Below are positions 1 to 8,192 of a stretch of DNA of 23,301 bases, piece by piece. A program made the translations under genes and the position numbers. The notes below the pieces were generated by a model. That model ran no database searches and had not been told where the DNA came from. It saw only the letters and a program-made list of their open reading frames with translations. Source of the DNA: Clostridia bacterium (lineage in GTDB: Bacteria; Bacillota; Clostridia; Christensenellales; Borkfalkiaceae); the NCBI GenBank assembly GCA_900767815.1, contig CAAGAM010000026.1, positions 1 through 23,301 of the forward strand, written 5' to 3'. How positions within the stretch are numbered: position 1 is the stretch's first letter; each line of letters starts with the position of its first letter.

Positions 1-982
1 GCAGCACGGTACCGTTTGCGTTGTAATAGTAGTAATCGGAATAATAAGTCGTACTCCCTGCACCCGTCTCTGTCGTAAATCCAAGCAGCGGATTTTTGTC
101 AAACGGAGTAATAACTTTCGTATACCCCTCGCCTTCTTTTCTGTCTCCCATATACGAATATGGAGCGTCGTATTTATCGGAAGCATAATCTTCCGGGGAT
201 TCGCAAACGTAAACTTTCTTACCTTTGAAGTTTATTCCGTCGCACCAAGTCCAAGTATTACCCCAAGGATTTTCGATTCCTCTATACTTGCAAGCGTGTT
301 TGCCGTCCGTATTACAAGTAGCGTCCGTCCAAGGGTCGGTTTCAAGGTCGTGGTTATTATTATACGAACCCGAAGGAGTTTTGATATTGTCGGTATGCCC
401 CGTTATAAGAGCGGCAGTATTCTCACCGTTTGTAAATCCTTGCATAATTGATTGAGAGTTCGTGGTTGCAAACTCAATCATAAACAATTCTTTAATGATA
501 GCGTCGATTAAAAAATCATACTGCTGATAACCCGCTCCCACCGCCTTACAAGCCGTCCTATAATTCGGAAGAGTAATAGAAACTTTAACCGTTTGCCCGC
601 TCTTCGACATCATTCGAGAGTTCGTGGAGTCGTAACTTCCCTCATACTTACCGATAAGAACGTAGTCGAGTTCGTTTCCCTTGCCGTCTACGAACAAAGT
701 CCCGAATCCGTCGTACCTACAACCCGATATTTGATGTTTATAAGTTCCGTTCGTATTCTTTGTAATTTTCGTATAGAACTTTGGCACACGAATGAAAACG
801 TTTCCGAACTTATCCGTAACTTCTTTCATCTCGCACCAAGGGTAACATCTATCAAAGTCGCTCTTAATTTCGCTCTGACCAACCGTGTAGCCTAACCCCA
901 CCGCCGAATCCGTTCTCGTAAGAGTTGGCGAGGATTGCCCTACGCCGTCTACCCCGTAAATTTTTGTTTTTTCTAAAAGCAT
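1..982 (-). CDS. Tail/receptor-binding protein with FGE-sulfatase/C-lectin-like motif, 3' end outside window
   Basis: About 327 residues are visible from an ATG at 982-980, which has a strong AAGGAGG site six bases upstream; the frame stays open to the window edge, so the C-terminus is missing. The N-terminus starts MLLEKTKIYGVDG. The middle contains the phrase GIENPWGNTWTWCDGI, which resembles the formylglycine-generating-enzyme/C-type-lectin fold used by many phage tail-tip and receptor-binding proteins. The chain is rich in Tyr, Gly, Asn and Thr and has no membrane segment. It lies 11 bases after the fibre gene, last in the visible late operon, as expected of a distal tail component. The likely role is host attachment. 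The fold assignment rests on motif recognition alone. Proteins of this type are sometimes the variable target of a diversity-generating retroelement, but the part that would vary lies outside the window. Confidence 0.72.
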   Translation of the reverse strand, partial: MLLEKTKIYGVDGVGQSSPTLTRTDSAVGLGYTVGQSEIKSDFDRCYPWCEMKEVTDKFGNVFIRVPKFYTKITKNTNGTYKHQISGCRYDGFGTLFVDGKGNELDYVLIGKYEGSYDSTNSRMMSKSGQTVKVSITLPNYRTACKAVGAGYQQYDFLIDAIIKELFMIEFATTNSQSIMQGFTNGENTAALITGHTDNIKTPSGSYNNNHDLETDPWTDATCNTDGKHACKYRGIENPWGNTWTWCDGINFKGKKVYVCESPEDYASDKYDAPYSYMGDRKEGEGYTKVITPFDKNPLLGFTTETGAGSTTYYSDYYYYNANGTVL

Positions 983-993
983 TTTAAGCCTCC

Positions 994-2826
994 TTATTTA
1001 CTTTCGAGAGCGATTATTCTCTCGATAATTTTCTTAAATTGTCTATCTATTGCTCCGCCTTTAATATAGCCGCGCGACTTTTCAGCCTCGTCGGACATCA
1101 CGGCGTAGCCAACGACTTGATGTTCTTCTATTCCAACTTGCAACTCTTGCTTTGCATTTCCGATAAGATTCGTCGTTTCCGTTCGATTCCAAGTTTCGTT
1201 TTTTCCATACGCCCCCACATCGCCGGCGGTTAAGGTTATATCGTTTGCAAGTGTCTTCCCGTTTATCTTTCTCGTTTCGGGTACAAGACCGCTTACAAGC
1301 GATGAAATATCAATTTCCGTTTTATCCCCGCTTTGAAAGGTAAGTGTAAGTTTTCCTTTTGAATAACTTGCTTTCGTTATGAGACTCTCGATAGGTAAAT
1401 CCACCATACCTTCGCTTAAAACAACGCCCTCTTTATTCAAAAGTTTTATCGTCATTTTGTAATCTTTATCGACCGACAAAGATATGCGTGTTCCGTTCGT
1501 CGCTTCAAGTTCTCTAAACTTCTTATCCGTTCCGCCGCCCTTCGTGTAATTCCGCGCTGTTTCCGACTCTTCGGCGTGGAAAGCGGCGAATCCGTAAATC
1601 TCTTTTTGGTCAACCTCTTTTCCGAGTGCGGTTACGTCTTGATTCGTGTCGTTTATTCTTCCGTCAAGTCTACCCACCTCGGAATCAAACGTACTTTCGC
1701 TCACAAGTCCGCTTATAAGGTCGGAAATGTTGACCTCAATAGGATTGTTATCCATTGAACCGTCCGCAGTCTTGATATTGAGCGTGAGAACCCCGTTAGC
1801 ATAACTCGCGCCAAGAATCATACTTTCAAGCGGAAGGTCTATCGTTCCCGAACTTAAAACTTCGCCTTTTTCGTTTTTCAAAGCCACCGTAACGATATAA
1901 GTAGTCGGGTCTATCGCAACGCTTACTTTTGCCCCCATAGCCGCGAGTCTATCTTCAACGTACTTTCTCGGCGTAGAGTCTTTATCCGCTTTCGGACTTC
2001 CTACTTGCAAAGTTCCGTCTGCAAGATATATAGGGATTTTCCCTTCAAGAGGCGTAGGCGAAATATCTTTCGTAACGTTCGCCCCGGTCTTTCCGATAGA
2101 ATAAAGTCTCTCATACTCGCTTGTATTTGTTACCTTCGCAAGTTTGTCTCGGTACAAAATAACAATGTCGTTTGCATTATTGATTATCGTATCAAAACCT
2201 ACAAGCGTTTTCTTATAACTTGCAAGCGACGACGTATAATCTCCCAAATATTCCTTCGGAACTGAAAAAGCAATCTTCCCCGAAGTAAAAGCATTTGCTT
2301 CAATGTTTCGAGTATATCCCAAAAATTTTACGGCAGTTAGAGCATTGCAACCATAAAACGCTTTTGAGTAAATACTCGTTATTGAAGACGGGATTTCCAC
2401 GCTTTTAATATCCTTACCCTTAAATGCTTCAAGACTTATTACCGTAACAGGGTAATACACACCTTGATAGAGTACAGAGCAAGGTATCGTTATATCGACT
2501 GCATTCCCCTCGTAACTTGAAATAAAAAATTTGCCGTCTTGGAATTTATACACCATTCCGTCCGAGCCGTGATAGTAAACGCCTGATACAGTTCCGATAG
2601 AATCGAGTGATTTTTCGGAATATCCAAGAACCCCGTTTAATTCTTCAACTACTCTATCAATCTCGGTTAGAGCAGAGTTTGTAATGTCTATAATCGGTTT
2701 ATAAAACGCTCTACGAATATCGTCGGCTTTATACCCCGAATCCGTAGGATTGTTCGGCAAGGAATAAGCGGATTTTCTTTGTATTGCCGATTTTACTTCG
2801 GCATTGATTTTTTGGACTTTTGCCAT
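994..2826 (-). CDS. Tail fibre-like protein with BspA-type LRR and duplicated modules
   Basis: 610 residues; ATG preceded by GGAG nine bases upstream; starts one base after the stop of the upstream hub gene. Layout: a helical N-terminal region (about 1-75); a BspA/LRR_5-like segment (about 110-190, with phrases such as IPSSITSIYSKAFYGC); and a beta-rich module present twice. The two copies are residues about 300-378 and 448-517, sharing SxDxxY, VLSxGxxDLPxES and the ending SGLVxET/S. A second short unit is also duplicated (about 410-442 and 571-603, both with a YxKGG core). Between them is INGKTLANDITLTAGDVGAY (519-538), a phrase common in phage tail fibres. The likely role is a fibre or appendage protein for surface binding. 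P22 has a tail needle (gp26) at this place in the order, but I see no long heptad coiled coil to support a needle. Family is an inference; structural role is well supported by context. Confidence 0.75.
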   Translation of the reverse strand: MAKVQKINAEVKSAIQRKSAYSLPNNPTDSGYKADDIRRAFYKPIIDITNSALTEIDRVVEELNGVLGYSEKSLDSIGTVSGVYYHGSDGMVYKFQDGKFFISSYEGNAVDITIPCSVLYQGVYYPVTVISLEAFKGKDIKSVEIPSSITSIYSKAFYGCNALTAVKFLGYTRNIEANAFTSGKIAFSVPKEYLGDYTSSLASYKKTLVGFDTIINNANDIVILYRDKLAKVTNTSEYERLYSIGKTGANVTKDISPTPLEGKIPIYLADGTLQVGSPKADKDSTPRKYVEDRLAAMGAKVSVAIDPTTYIVTVALKNEKGEVLSSGTIDLPLESMILGASYANGVLTLNIKTADGSMDNNPIEVNISDLISGLVSESTFDSEVGRLDGRINDTNQDVTALGKEVDQKEIYGFAAFHAEESETARNYTKGGGTDKKFRELEATNGTRISLSVDKDYKMTIKLLNKEGVVLSEGMVDLPIESLITKASYSKGKLTLTFQSGDKTEIDISSLVSGLVPETRKINGKTLANDITLTAGDVGAYGKNETWNRTETTNLIGNAKQELQVGIEEHQVVGYAVMSDEAEKSRGYIKGGAIDRQFKKIIERIIALESK

Positions 2827-2827
2827 A

Positions 2828-5362
2828 TCATCTCACTCCTATATTAGATTTGTTGATTTTATAAATGATAGTGAAAGTATTCACTATACAATTGCTATCG
2901 TTATCGGATATAAATCGGAATATAATGAAGTTAAAGTTGCGCTCATTACACTTTACGGAATAACTATTTGCAAACCCCGTGTCAAATGAAAAGTTCTCAA
3001 ACGAAAAATTATCAAACGAAAATACGTTTATTCCTTTTGCATTGATGAGTTTATTTACGTTTCTCGTCTCATATCCGAACGAGAGTTTTCCGTTGACTTC
3101 AGGCTCGGTCGAAATAACCATTTTGAGAAGAGTTTTACTTGACTCGTTCGTTCCGAGGTCGAATATAGGAGTATACCATTCGGCAACCACGTTTCTCGTG
3201 TGGGTAAACCGCGCGAGCGGATTCGTCGGAAGAGTTGAATTATAATTCGCAAGAATTAAAACGTTGCCGACTTTGTAGTCTTTGAGTTGAAAAGAATCTT
3301 CGGTTACGTTCGCAAGATATAACTCTATATTTGAAATAGCCTTATAAAGATTAAATCCGCCGCTTGCGATAGAAACTTTGTTCCCACTCTCATCTTCAAG
3401 AGTATACGAGCAACTTCCGTTATCTACATCTCGAACGTAATACTTTGTGTTTATTACAATACCGCTCTCCCCCACCATATCGGCATAGACCTCCATTCCG
3501 TCGTGAAAAGATATGATTTTTTCTTCGTCGGAAATGATTCGGTCGTTTTCTACAACCGCATTATTTGCGATAAGTGCGTAAAATCCCGTCGTCGAAATAG
3601 TCATTCTATCGCCTTCGGAAAGTTCTATGCCGATATTTTTGTTGTAAATAACCTTGTTGTCCGCTATATCGAAAGTTAAATCCCCAGAAGTGCTATCTTG
3701 ATAAGTCCTATCGGTATATTCATTATCAAACACGCAAATTTGTCCGTCCGCGCTCCCGAAATATAAAACATTATCGATATTTGCCCATACTCTCACGGGG
3801 CAATTATCCCAATACCACCACTCATAGTTATACGAATTGTCGATGTCGTCGTTCGAGGTGTATTTATATCTCGAATCGGCTATATAAACCACGTTATCCA
3901 CGGCAAGGTAATAACGATTTTGATATACAATTCCGACCGCCTCCGATAAATCGGCGTGTGTCTTTAACTTCTCATTGATTGACCGAGAGCGTTCTCTCGT
4001 ATATCTTTCGGTCGTCGCAACGTTATCCGCAAGAACTATTCCGAAAACGCCGTTTCTCGAAAGTATTATGTTGTCTCCCGCAAAGTTCGCACAAGCATAT
4101 CTACTTATAACTCCTTCGCCTATACTTCCGGCGGAAGTCGGAAACACGCCACGAATACTGTCAAGGTTTCCACTTGAATCGTAAGATTCCTTATAAGTTC
4201 CCGTCCGATAAAAAATACTCGCTTCTTGACTCGTTTCGGATTTGTATACAACGAGTGTACTATCCGAAAGCCGACCGTACCCGCTTATCGGTACTGAATC
4301 GCTACCCATTGACGATGTGTTTAAGTCTCCGAAGTAAGTGTAATCGTCTGCTTCCGAATGGAAATCTATATTCGGATATTCAGCGTTGCCCGCAAGAAAT
4401 AGTCTATCGGTATTTCCGCTAACGCCAAACAATACCCCAAAATTACAATTTGCTATCCTGTCAATATAACCTTCAACCGAGTGTTCAAACGTAACGAAAA
4501 TATTATCTCTATTTTCTATTTGCGGTGTCGTAGCAATTGAGAACGTTATTTTCCCATTTTCAAAATCTATCGTTCCGACTTGCGTTGAGCCGTCATATAA
4601 CTTTGTTTTATCGCTTCCCGTGTTGGAGATTTGTTTTGTAACCGCCGCCCCGTTTGACATAGTTTCCAATTTTATATCCACGGTCGTTCCGTCATCAATA
4701 CCTCCCGAATCGAGAGTCCAAGTTTTATTCGTTTCGGAAGTTCCGAGAAGTTGGTTTATTCTACGAGACGAAAGGCAGTTTACGTCATCGAGACTTCCCC
4801 TCGTATCATCGGACACGCTATCGTTATCAATAGATATTGTCGTAGTTGGAATATATGTATCTGTGTTATTCGCCACTCTACGCAATTCGTAACTCGTACC
4901 CTCGTTCCAAGTTCCGTATACAAGATAATCTCCGCAGCCGATTATATATGCTCTACCCTTATTGAAAAAAGCCTGACTTCTTTGGTCTTTGATTTTGGTG
5001 GTATCAACTTTCGACGGGGTGTATGTCGAGGTTAAAGTTATATCTACTACGGAATATCTTCCGCCGTTCTTAACGAGTCGATAAAATCTTCGTCCGGCGT
5101 GGACTAAAACTTCTCTACGACTTCCGTTCACGTACTCAAAAATTCCGTTTATTCTTTGAGATTGCCCGCCGTATTTGATTTTAATAAGTTCGTTCCAACC
5201 GTTTCTTTTTTTGTTTACTCCATATTCGTTTATGAAGTTTCGCATATTCGAGGCGCGGTCTCTACGAACGCTTAAAGCCGAAGACGAAAAATCTACGCCC
5301 TTAAAATCGGAAAGTTGAAGAGTTCTTCGAGTCTTTAATGATATATTCGTACTTGCTCTCAT
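2828..5362 (-). CDS. P22 gp10-like tail hub / packaged-DNA stabilisation protein
   Basis: 844 residues, GGAG five bases before ATG, two bases after the stop of the adaptor gene. The N-terminus has the pattern typical of gp10-like proteins: a short segment on assigning values at fixed sites (FKGVDFSSSALSVRRDRASN) followed by NEYGVNKKRNGW, where family members usually have a phrase like 'DxxGxLRKRPGW'. The rest is a long beta-rich chain full of Ser, Asn, Tyr and Asp with no membrane segment, as expected of a beta-propeller-like hub. In P22 this protein closes the portal channel after packaging and carries the tail appendages. Position directly after a gp4-like adaptor and before a fibre gene agrees. 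Assignment is by order and N-terminal pattern; a general 'tail tube/nozzle protein' is the alternative name. Confidence 0.7.
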   Translation of the reverse strand: MRASTNISLKTRRTLQLSDFKGVDFSSSALSVRRDRASNMRNFINEYGVNKKRNGWNELIKIKYGGQSQRINGIFEYVNGSRREVLVHAGRRFYRLVKNGGRYSVVDITLTSTYTPSKVDTTKIKDQRSQAFFNKGRAYIIGCGDYLVYGTWNEGTSYELRRVANNTDTYIPTTTISIDNDSVSDDTRGSLDDVNCLSSRRINQLLGTSETNKTWTLDSGGIDDGTTVDIKLETMSNGAAVTKQISNTGSDKTKLYDGSTQVGTIDFENGKITFSIATTPQIENRDNIFVTFEHSVEGYIDRIANCNFGVLFGVSGNTDRLFLAGNAEYPNIDFHSEADDYTYFGDLNTSSMGSDSVPISGYGRLSDSTLVVYKSETSQEASIFYRTGTYKESYDSSGNLDSIRGVFPTSAGSIGEGVISRYACANFAGDNIILSRNGVFGIVLADNVATTERYTRERSRSINEKLKTHADLSEAVGIVYQNRYYLAVDNVVYIADSRYKYTSNDDIDNSYNYEWWYWDNCPVRVWANIDNVLYFGSADGQICVFDNEYTDRTYQDSTSGDLTFDIADNKVIYNKNIGIELSEGDRMTISTTGFYALIANNAVVENDRIISDEEKIISFHDGMEVYADMVGESGIVINTKYYVRDVDNGSCSYTLEDESGNKVSIASGGFNLYKAISNIELYLANVTEDSFQLKDYKVGNVLILANYNSTLPTNPLARFTHTRNVVAEWYTPIFDLGTNESSKTLLKMVISTEPEVNGKLSFGYETRNVNKLINAKGINVFSFDNFSFENFSFDTGFANSYSVKCNERNFNFIIFRFISDNDSNCIVNTFTIIYKINKSNIGVR

Positions 5363-5364
5363 AC

Positions 5365-6000
5365 TTACTCCGTTTGCGAGTAAACAGTCTTAATTCTGCT
5401 TACCTTGTTCGTTTTCCTTAAAAGAATTTCTTCGATACCCGATTCAAACCAATTCCGCGCCTCGCTCGCTTCGTTCGGCTCATCGTCTCGATATAAGTCG
5501 CCTTTTACGAAATACGGGATAAGCGCAACGATGTTTTCGGGTATAGGCACTTCCCACTCGTTATCAGTAAGAAGTTCAACTCTCGGAATCGTCGGACGAT
5601 AAAGCACAGTATAGTTTATATCTTCATCGTCGAAACGTTCCAAAACGAGAGTATCTCCTTCAATTTGATAATCGCAATCTCCGCAATACTCACCGTCGGC
5701 AGTTTCGCTTACTACACGGTCTATATCACAGTAATTATCAATTATCGACGGAAGGTCGAAACGAATAAAAGCACCGCTTGCAACCCCTTCCAATGCCGTC
5801 AAGGTCTTTGATTTAGACGGAAGAACGCCTTTGCTTTCAAGAGCGGAAAAACAACGATTTATACTTCCGGGCATATTCACAAGATAAGCGTTATAGGTAT
5901 CGTCTTGCTCGTATGTTTCAAGTTTATCTATCGTAATATCATCGCCCATATTGACAAACATCAATTTCAACGCTTCGATTTTTATATCTCCGTATTTCAT
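5365..6000 (-). CDS. Head-tail adaptor, P22 gp4-like
   Basis: 211 residues with AAAGGAG five bases before ATG. The N-terminus (MKYGDIKIEALKLMFVN) followed by a mixed alpha/beta, acidic chain and a C-terminal segment with NWFESGIEEILLRK is what gp4-like/gp6-like connector proteins look like. Such proteins form a ring under the portal and give the platform on which the tail hub assembles. It sits between the coat/accessory head genes and the gp10-like gene, which is the P22 position. It is separated from the upstream gene by 94 bases that hold a terminator-like hairpin and a tRNA-like minihelix, so its expression relative to the coat gene may be set there. Function is inferred from order and general appearance rather than a diagnostic residue. 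Confidence 0.62.
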   Translation of the reverse strand: MKYGDIKIEALKLMFVNMGDDITIDKLETYEQDDTYNAYLVNMPGSINRCFSALESKGVLPSKSKTLTALEGVASGAFIRFDLPSIIDNYCDIDRVVSETADGEYCGDCDYQIEGDTLVLERFDDEDINYTVLYRPTIPRVELLTDNEWEVPIPENIVALIPYFVKGDLYRDDEPNEASEARNWFESGIEEILLRKTNKVSRIKTVYSQTE

Positions 6001-6013
6001 AATCTCTCCTTTG

Positions 6014-6053
6014 GCAATTCGGAAGAATCGAACTTCCCATTTCCTAAAATTGC
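6014..6053 (-). ncRNA. tRNA-like minihelix (acceptor stem plus T-arm) in the adaptor mRNA leader
   Basis: On the minus strand a 7-base segment GCAATTT (6053-6047) pairs with GAATTGC (6020-6014), the last pair being G-U. Stacked on it is a 5-bp stem GGAAG/CTTCC (6037-6033 with 6025-6021) closing a 7-base loop TTCGATT, the textbook T-loop. The nine bases TAGGAAATG fill the place of the D and anticodon arms. The 7+5 helix and the loop copy the upper half of a tRNA. The 3' side runs into CAAAGGAG, the ribosome site of the adaptor gene. Geometry is seen directly; a role as an RNase P/RNase Z processing signal or a protein-binding element is inference. Confidence 0.5.
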
Positions 6054-6055
6054 AT

Positions 6056-6086
6056 AAAAGAGCCTACCTACTGTTAGATAGGCTCT
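6056..6086 (-). terminator. Intrinsic terminator or attenuator inside the head-tail operon
   Basis: Minus-strand RNA would form AGAGCCUA-U-CUA / UAG-G-UAGGCUCU with a 4-base ACAG loop, a 12-bp stem including one U-G pair, followed by UUUUAUG. It lies nine bases after the stop of the small head gene. The U-run is short, so partial read-through into the tail genes is likely. The stem is imperfect on the plus strand (C/A mismatch) but continuous as minus-strand RNA. Confidence 0.65.
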
Positions 6087-6094
6087 TGTTTTGC

Positions 6095-6418
6095 TTATAC
6101 GAGAGCGGCTACGCCGACACTCGGAGTTCCCGCCGACTTAACGACGATTTTACCTTTGTTCGCACCGGAAACAAATTTGAATCTTCCGCTTTCCAACTTC
6201 ACAAGGCTAATCCCCCTCGGAGCGGAAAGCGTAAGGTCTGCTACACCCTGAATACCGTTGCCCGCCTTAACCGTGAGAGAAACTGCGGAATCTCCGCTAT
6301 TGCTTATGACGAGAATCATTTTCGCGTCGTTCTCGCTCCAATCGAGAGCCTTTTCGGTATTCGCCGTGAGAGCGGTAAGCGTAGGGGTTGCGATGTTATT
6401 TCTCATAGTAACTTCCAT
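6095..6418 (-). CDS. Small probable capsid accessory (decoration-like) protein
   Basis: 107 residues, AAGGAGG nine bases before ATG; a second Met at residue 5 is a possible alternative start. The chain is Ala/Val/Ser/Gly rich with alternating hydrophobic residues, predicted as a small beta-sandwich, and has no signal or membrane segment. It lies 16 bases downstream of the coat gene, where many phages place a decoration or head-fibre protein, and is followed at once by a terminator hairpin. No named family is recognised. The head-accessory role is inferred from position and beta-rich composition. Confidence 0.55.
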   Translation of the reverse strand: MEVTMRNNIATPTLTALTANTEKALDWSENDAKMILVISNSGDSAVSLTVKAGNGIQGVADLTLSAPRGISLVKLESGRFKFVSGANKGKIVVKSAGTPSVGVAALV

Positions 6419-6434
6419 TGTCTATGTCCTCCTT

Positions 6435-7298
6435 TTACGCGTATTTAACGTTGATATTGATAACTTCTTTCGGTCTTACGACTTTTGCGTCGAAAAGAAT
6501 GTAACCCTTTACCGCGTCGGCAAACTTCTTTTCGGGACGATAAGGCTCGGTGTGGGTCAAAGGCTTTGCAAATGCAAGCGCTCTTTGAGTCCTTATCATA
6601 ATGTTGTCGGTCGCGCCGCTATCCGTTTTGCAAACGTTGTTCGACATCTTGACGATAACGCTACCGTATTTACCCACTCTGCCGTTTTTAAGAATTTCGG
6701 AATTATCGGTGTCTTTGTCTACATACTCTCTCTTGAAAAGCGTGTAGAATCTCGGAGAGACGGTAACAACCACTTTCGTAGTGGACTTAACGTCATTCTC
6801 ATAGAGTTTTTGAATTGCCTCGTCAAGAATATGAAGCACGTTCTTTTCGCCCGTACTCGCCGTTCCCGCAACGACCTTGACAGGCGAGGCAAACAGTTTT
6901 TGAACCGAGTCGTCAACGGCAAAACCCGCGACGTACTTATCAACCTCGTCCGCAAGACCCTCCGAAGTTTCCGCTTCGAGCGCGTCCATTACCCCGCCTA
7001 CGGATTGAGCCTTGTCGATATCGCCAACCATATAGTTGAAGTAGCGGATTTGATTGATGTACATAATAACGGAAGTATCTTCGACTTCTTCGGGAGCGTC
7101 GATATCGTTATTACGATTTGCCTTGGAAAGGGTCTTAATGGTAGGTTTTCCTACGCCGAGAATCGTTACCGATTCGCCTTTCTTTTTAACTTGTCCTTCG
7201 TACTTGCGGTTGCAGTCTTCTACAAACACGCAAAGTCTTTCGAGTTCTCTTTCAATCCCTTCGTTCCAAACGGAGGGGATAAAGTTTTGATATGCCAT
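6435..7298 (-). CDS. Major capsid (coat) protein
   Basis: 287 residues beginning MAYQNFIPSVWNEGIERELE, the style of N-terminus shared by many HK97-fold coat proteins (short arm, then a helix with Trp and charged residues). Later parts fit the fold: a mixed E-loop-like segment with KKKGESVTILGVGKP (about 38-52), a helical spine region (about 108-180), and a C-terminal beta region ending VINININVKYA-like. The AGGAGG site is about 13 bases from ATG, longer than for its neighbours. It lies just downstream of the scaffold and upstream of the small head protein, the standard place. Identity rests on gene order plus N-terminal style; it could only be checked by structure or profile search. Confidence 0.82.
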   Translation of the reverse strand: MAYQNFIPSVWNEGIERELERLCVFVEDCNRKYEGQVKKKGESVTILGVGKPTIKTLSKANRNNDIDAPEEVEDTSVIMYINQIRYFNYMVGDIDKAQSVGGVMDALEAETSEGLADEVDKYVAGFAVDDSVQKLFASPVKVVAGTASTGEKNVLHILDEAIQKLYENDVKSTTKVVVTVSPRFYTLFKREYVDKDTDNSEILKNGRVGKYGSVIVKMSNNVCKTDSGATDNIMIRTQRALAFAKPLTHTEPYRPEKKFADAVKGYILFDAKVVRPKEVININVKYA

Positions 7299-7319
7299 AA
7301 TGTTTGTTTATCCTCCTAT

Positions 7320-8129
7320 TTAATATTTCCATTTCGACATACTCGCACGAATCTTGTCATAGTTCTTATGGACTTCCTCTTGGGTCATCGCTTGAACTTG
7401 CTCTCTCGTGTAATAGCCACTATCGTTCGGATTCGTGCTTGACAACGACCCCGGAGACGCTTTCTTGTTTGCAAGCGTTTGTTTTACCATTTGTTTGGCT
7501 TTCTTTTCGTATTCGCTCACAAAACTTATAAAGTCATCGTATATTTCCGATAAAGGTTGCTTACCGACTTTTCCGTCTGCGAATTTTTGGAATTGTTCGT
7601 TTGAGATAAGCGAATGAACATTTACCTCCGGGTGTTTGGTCGAAAAATCATTAAAATCTTTTTCGTACCATTCCTTTTCTTCCGTTTCTTTCGCAACTTC
7701 TTCGGCTTTCTTCCTTTCTTTTTCCTTTTGGTATTTGGAAAAATCGGACAATGGGTCTCCGCCGTTCTTTTCGATTTCCTTCATCAAAAGATATTCTTCT
7801 ACGTCGGCGTGGTCTTTCATCGGCTCGTTCGTAAAAGGATTCTTTCCGTTAAGGACTTCGATAATGGCTTTTTCTCTCGTCTCCGCCTCTACTTTTTTAA
7901 GTTCGGCTTGGCGTTCTGCCTCACGCCTACGACGAGCGTTTTCGGAGTTTTGTTCCTTCGTTTGGGTTTTCGATTCTTCCTTCGGCTCGGTTTTTCCTTG
8001 CTCACCGCTTTCGGAATCGGTAAATTCAACGTCGTTCTCGCCCTCCGTATTTTTGCCGATGTCAGCGTGTTCATCGACCTCCGTAGTTGCTACGGTTTCT
8101 TCCGCTGATTTTTTATTTTCTTCCGACAT
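7320..8129 (-). CDS. Scaffolding protein
   Basis: 269 residues, AAAGGAG five bases before ATG. The N-terminal half is almost all Glu, Lys, Thr, Ser and Gln (for example the segment around residues 45-95), with charged coiled-coil stretches (about 60-90 and 128-160). The C-terminal part is a more mixed, helical region with KQMVKQTLANKKA. Low complexity, high charge and coiled coils are hallmarks of phage scaffolds that guide coat assembly and leave or are degraded before packaging. Position between portal and coat supports this. No protease is visible next to it. Confidence 0.8.
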   Translation of the reverse strand: MSEENKKSAEETVATTEVDEHADIGKNTEGENDVEFTDSESGEQGKTEPKEESKTQTKEQNSENARRRREAERQAELKKVEAETREKAIIEVLNGKNPFTNEPMKDHADVEEYLLMKEIEKNGGDPLSDFSKYQKEKERKKAEEVAKETEEKEWYEKDFNDFSTKHPEVNVHSLISNEQFQKFADGKVGKQPLSEIYDDFISFVSEYEKKAKQMVKQTLANKKASPGSLSSTNPNDSGYYTREQVQAMTQEEVHKNYDKIRASMSKWKY

Positions 8130-8192
8130 AGAAGTCTCCTTTGGATTTTTGCGCGTTCCTGCGTGATATTATTGTATAGTAATAGGTTTAAC

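Noticed and set aside
6001..6053. Phage attachment site core (tRNA 3' end) in the structural operon
   Set aside because: The T-arm is right but the distance to CCA is two bases short for a true tRNA 3' end, no integrase is nearby, and a structural operon is an unlikely attP place.
6258..7442. A 394-codon open frame on the plus strand opposite the coat and neighbouring genes
   Set aside because: It runs antisense across three real genes with good ribosome sites, has no ribosome site of its own and gives a low-complexity hydrophobic/Arg/Phe-rich product; it is a by-product of codon bias.
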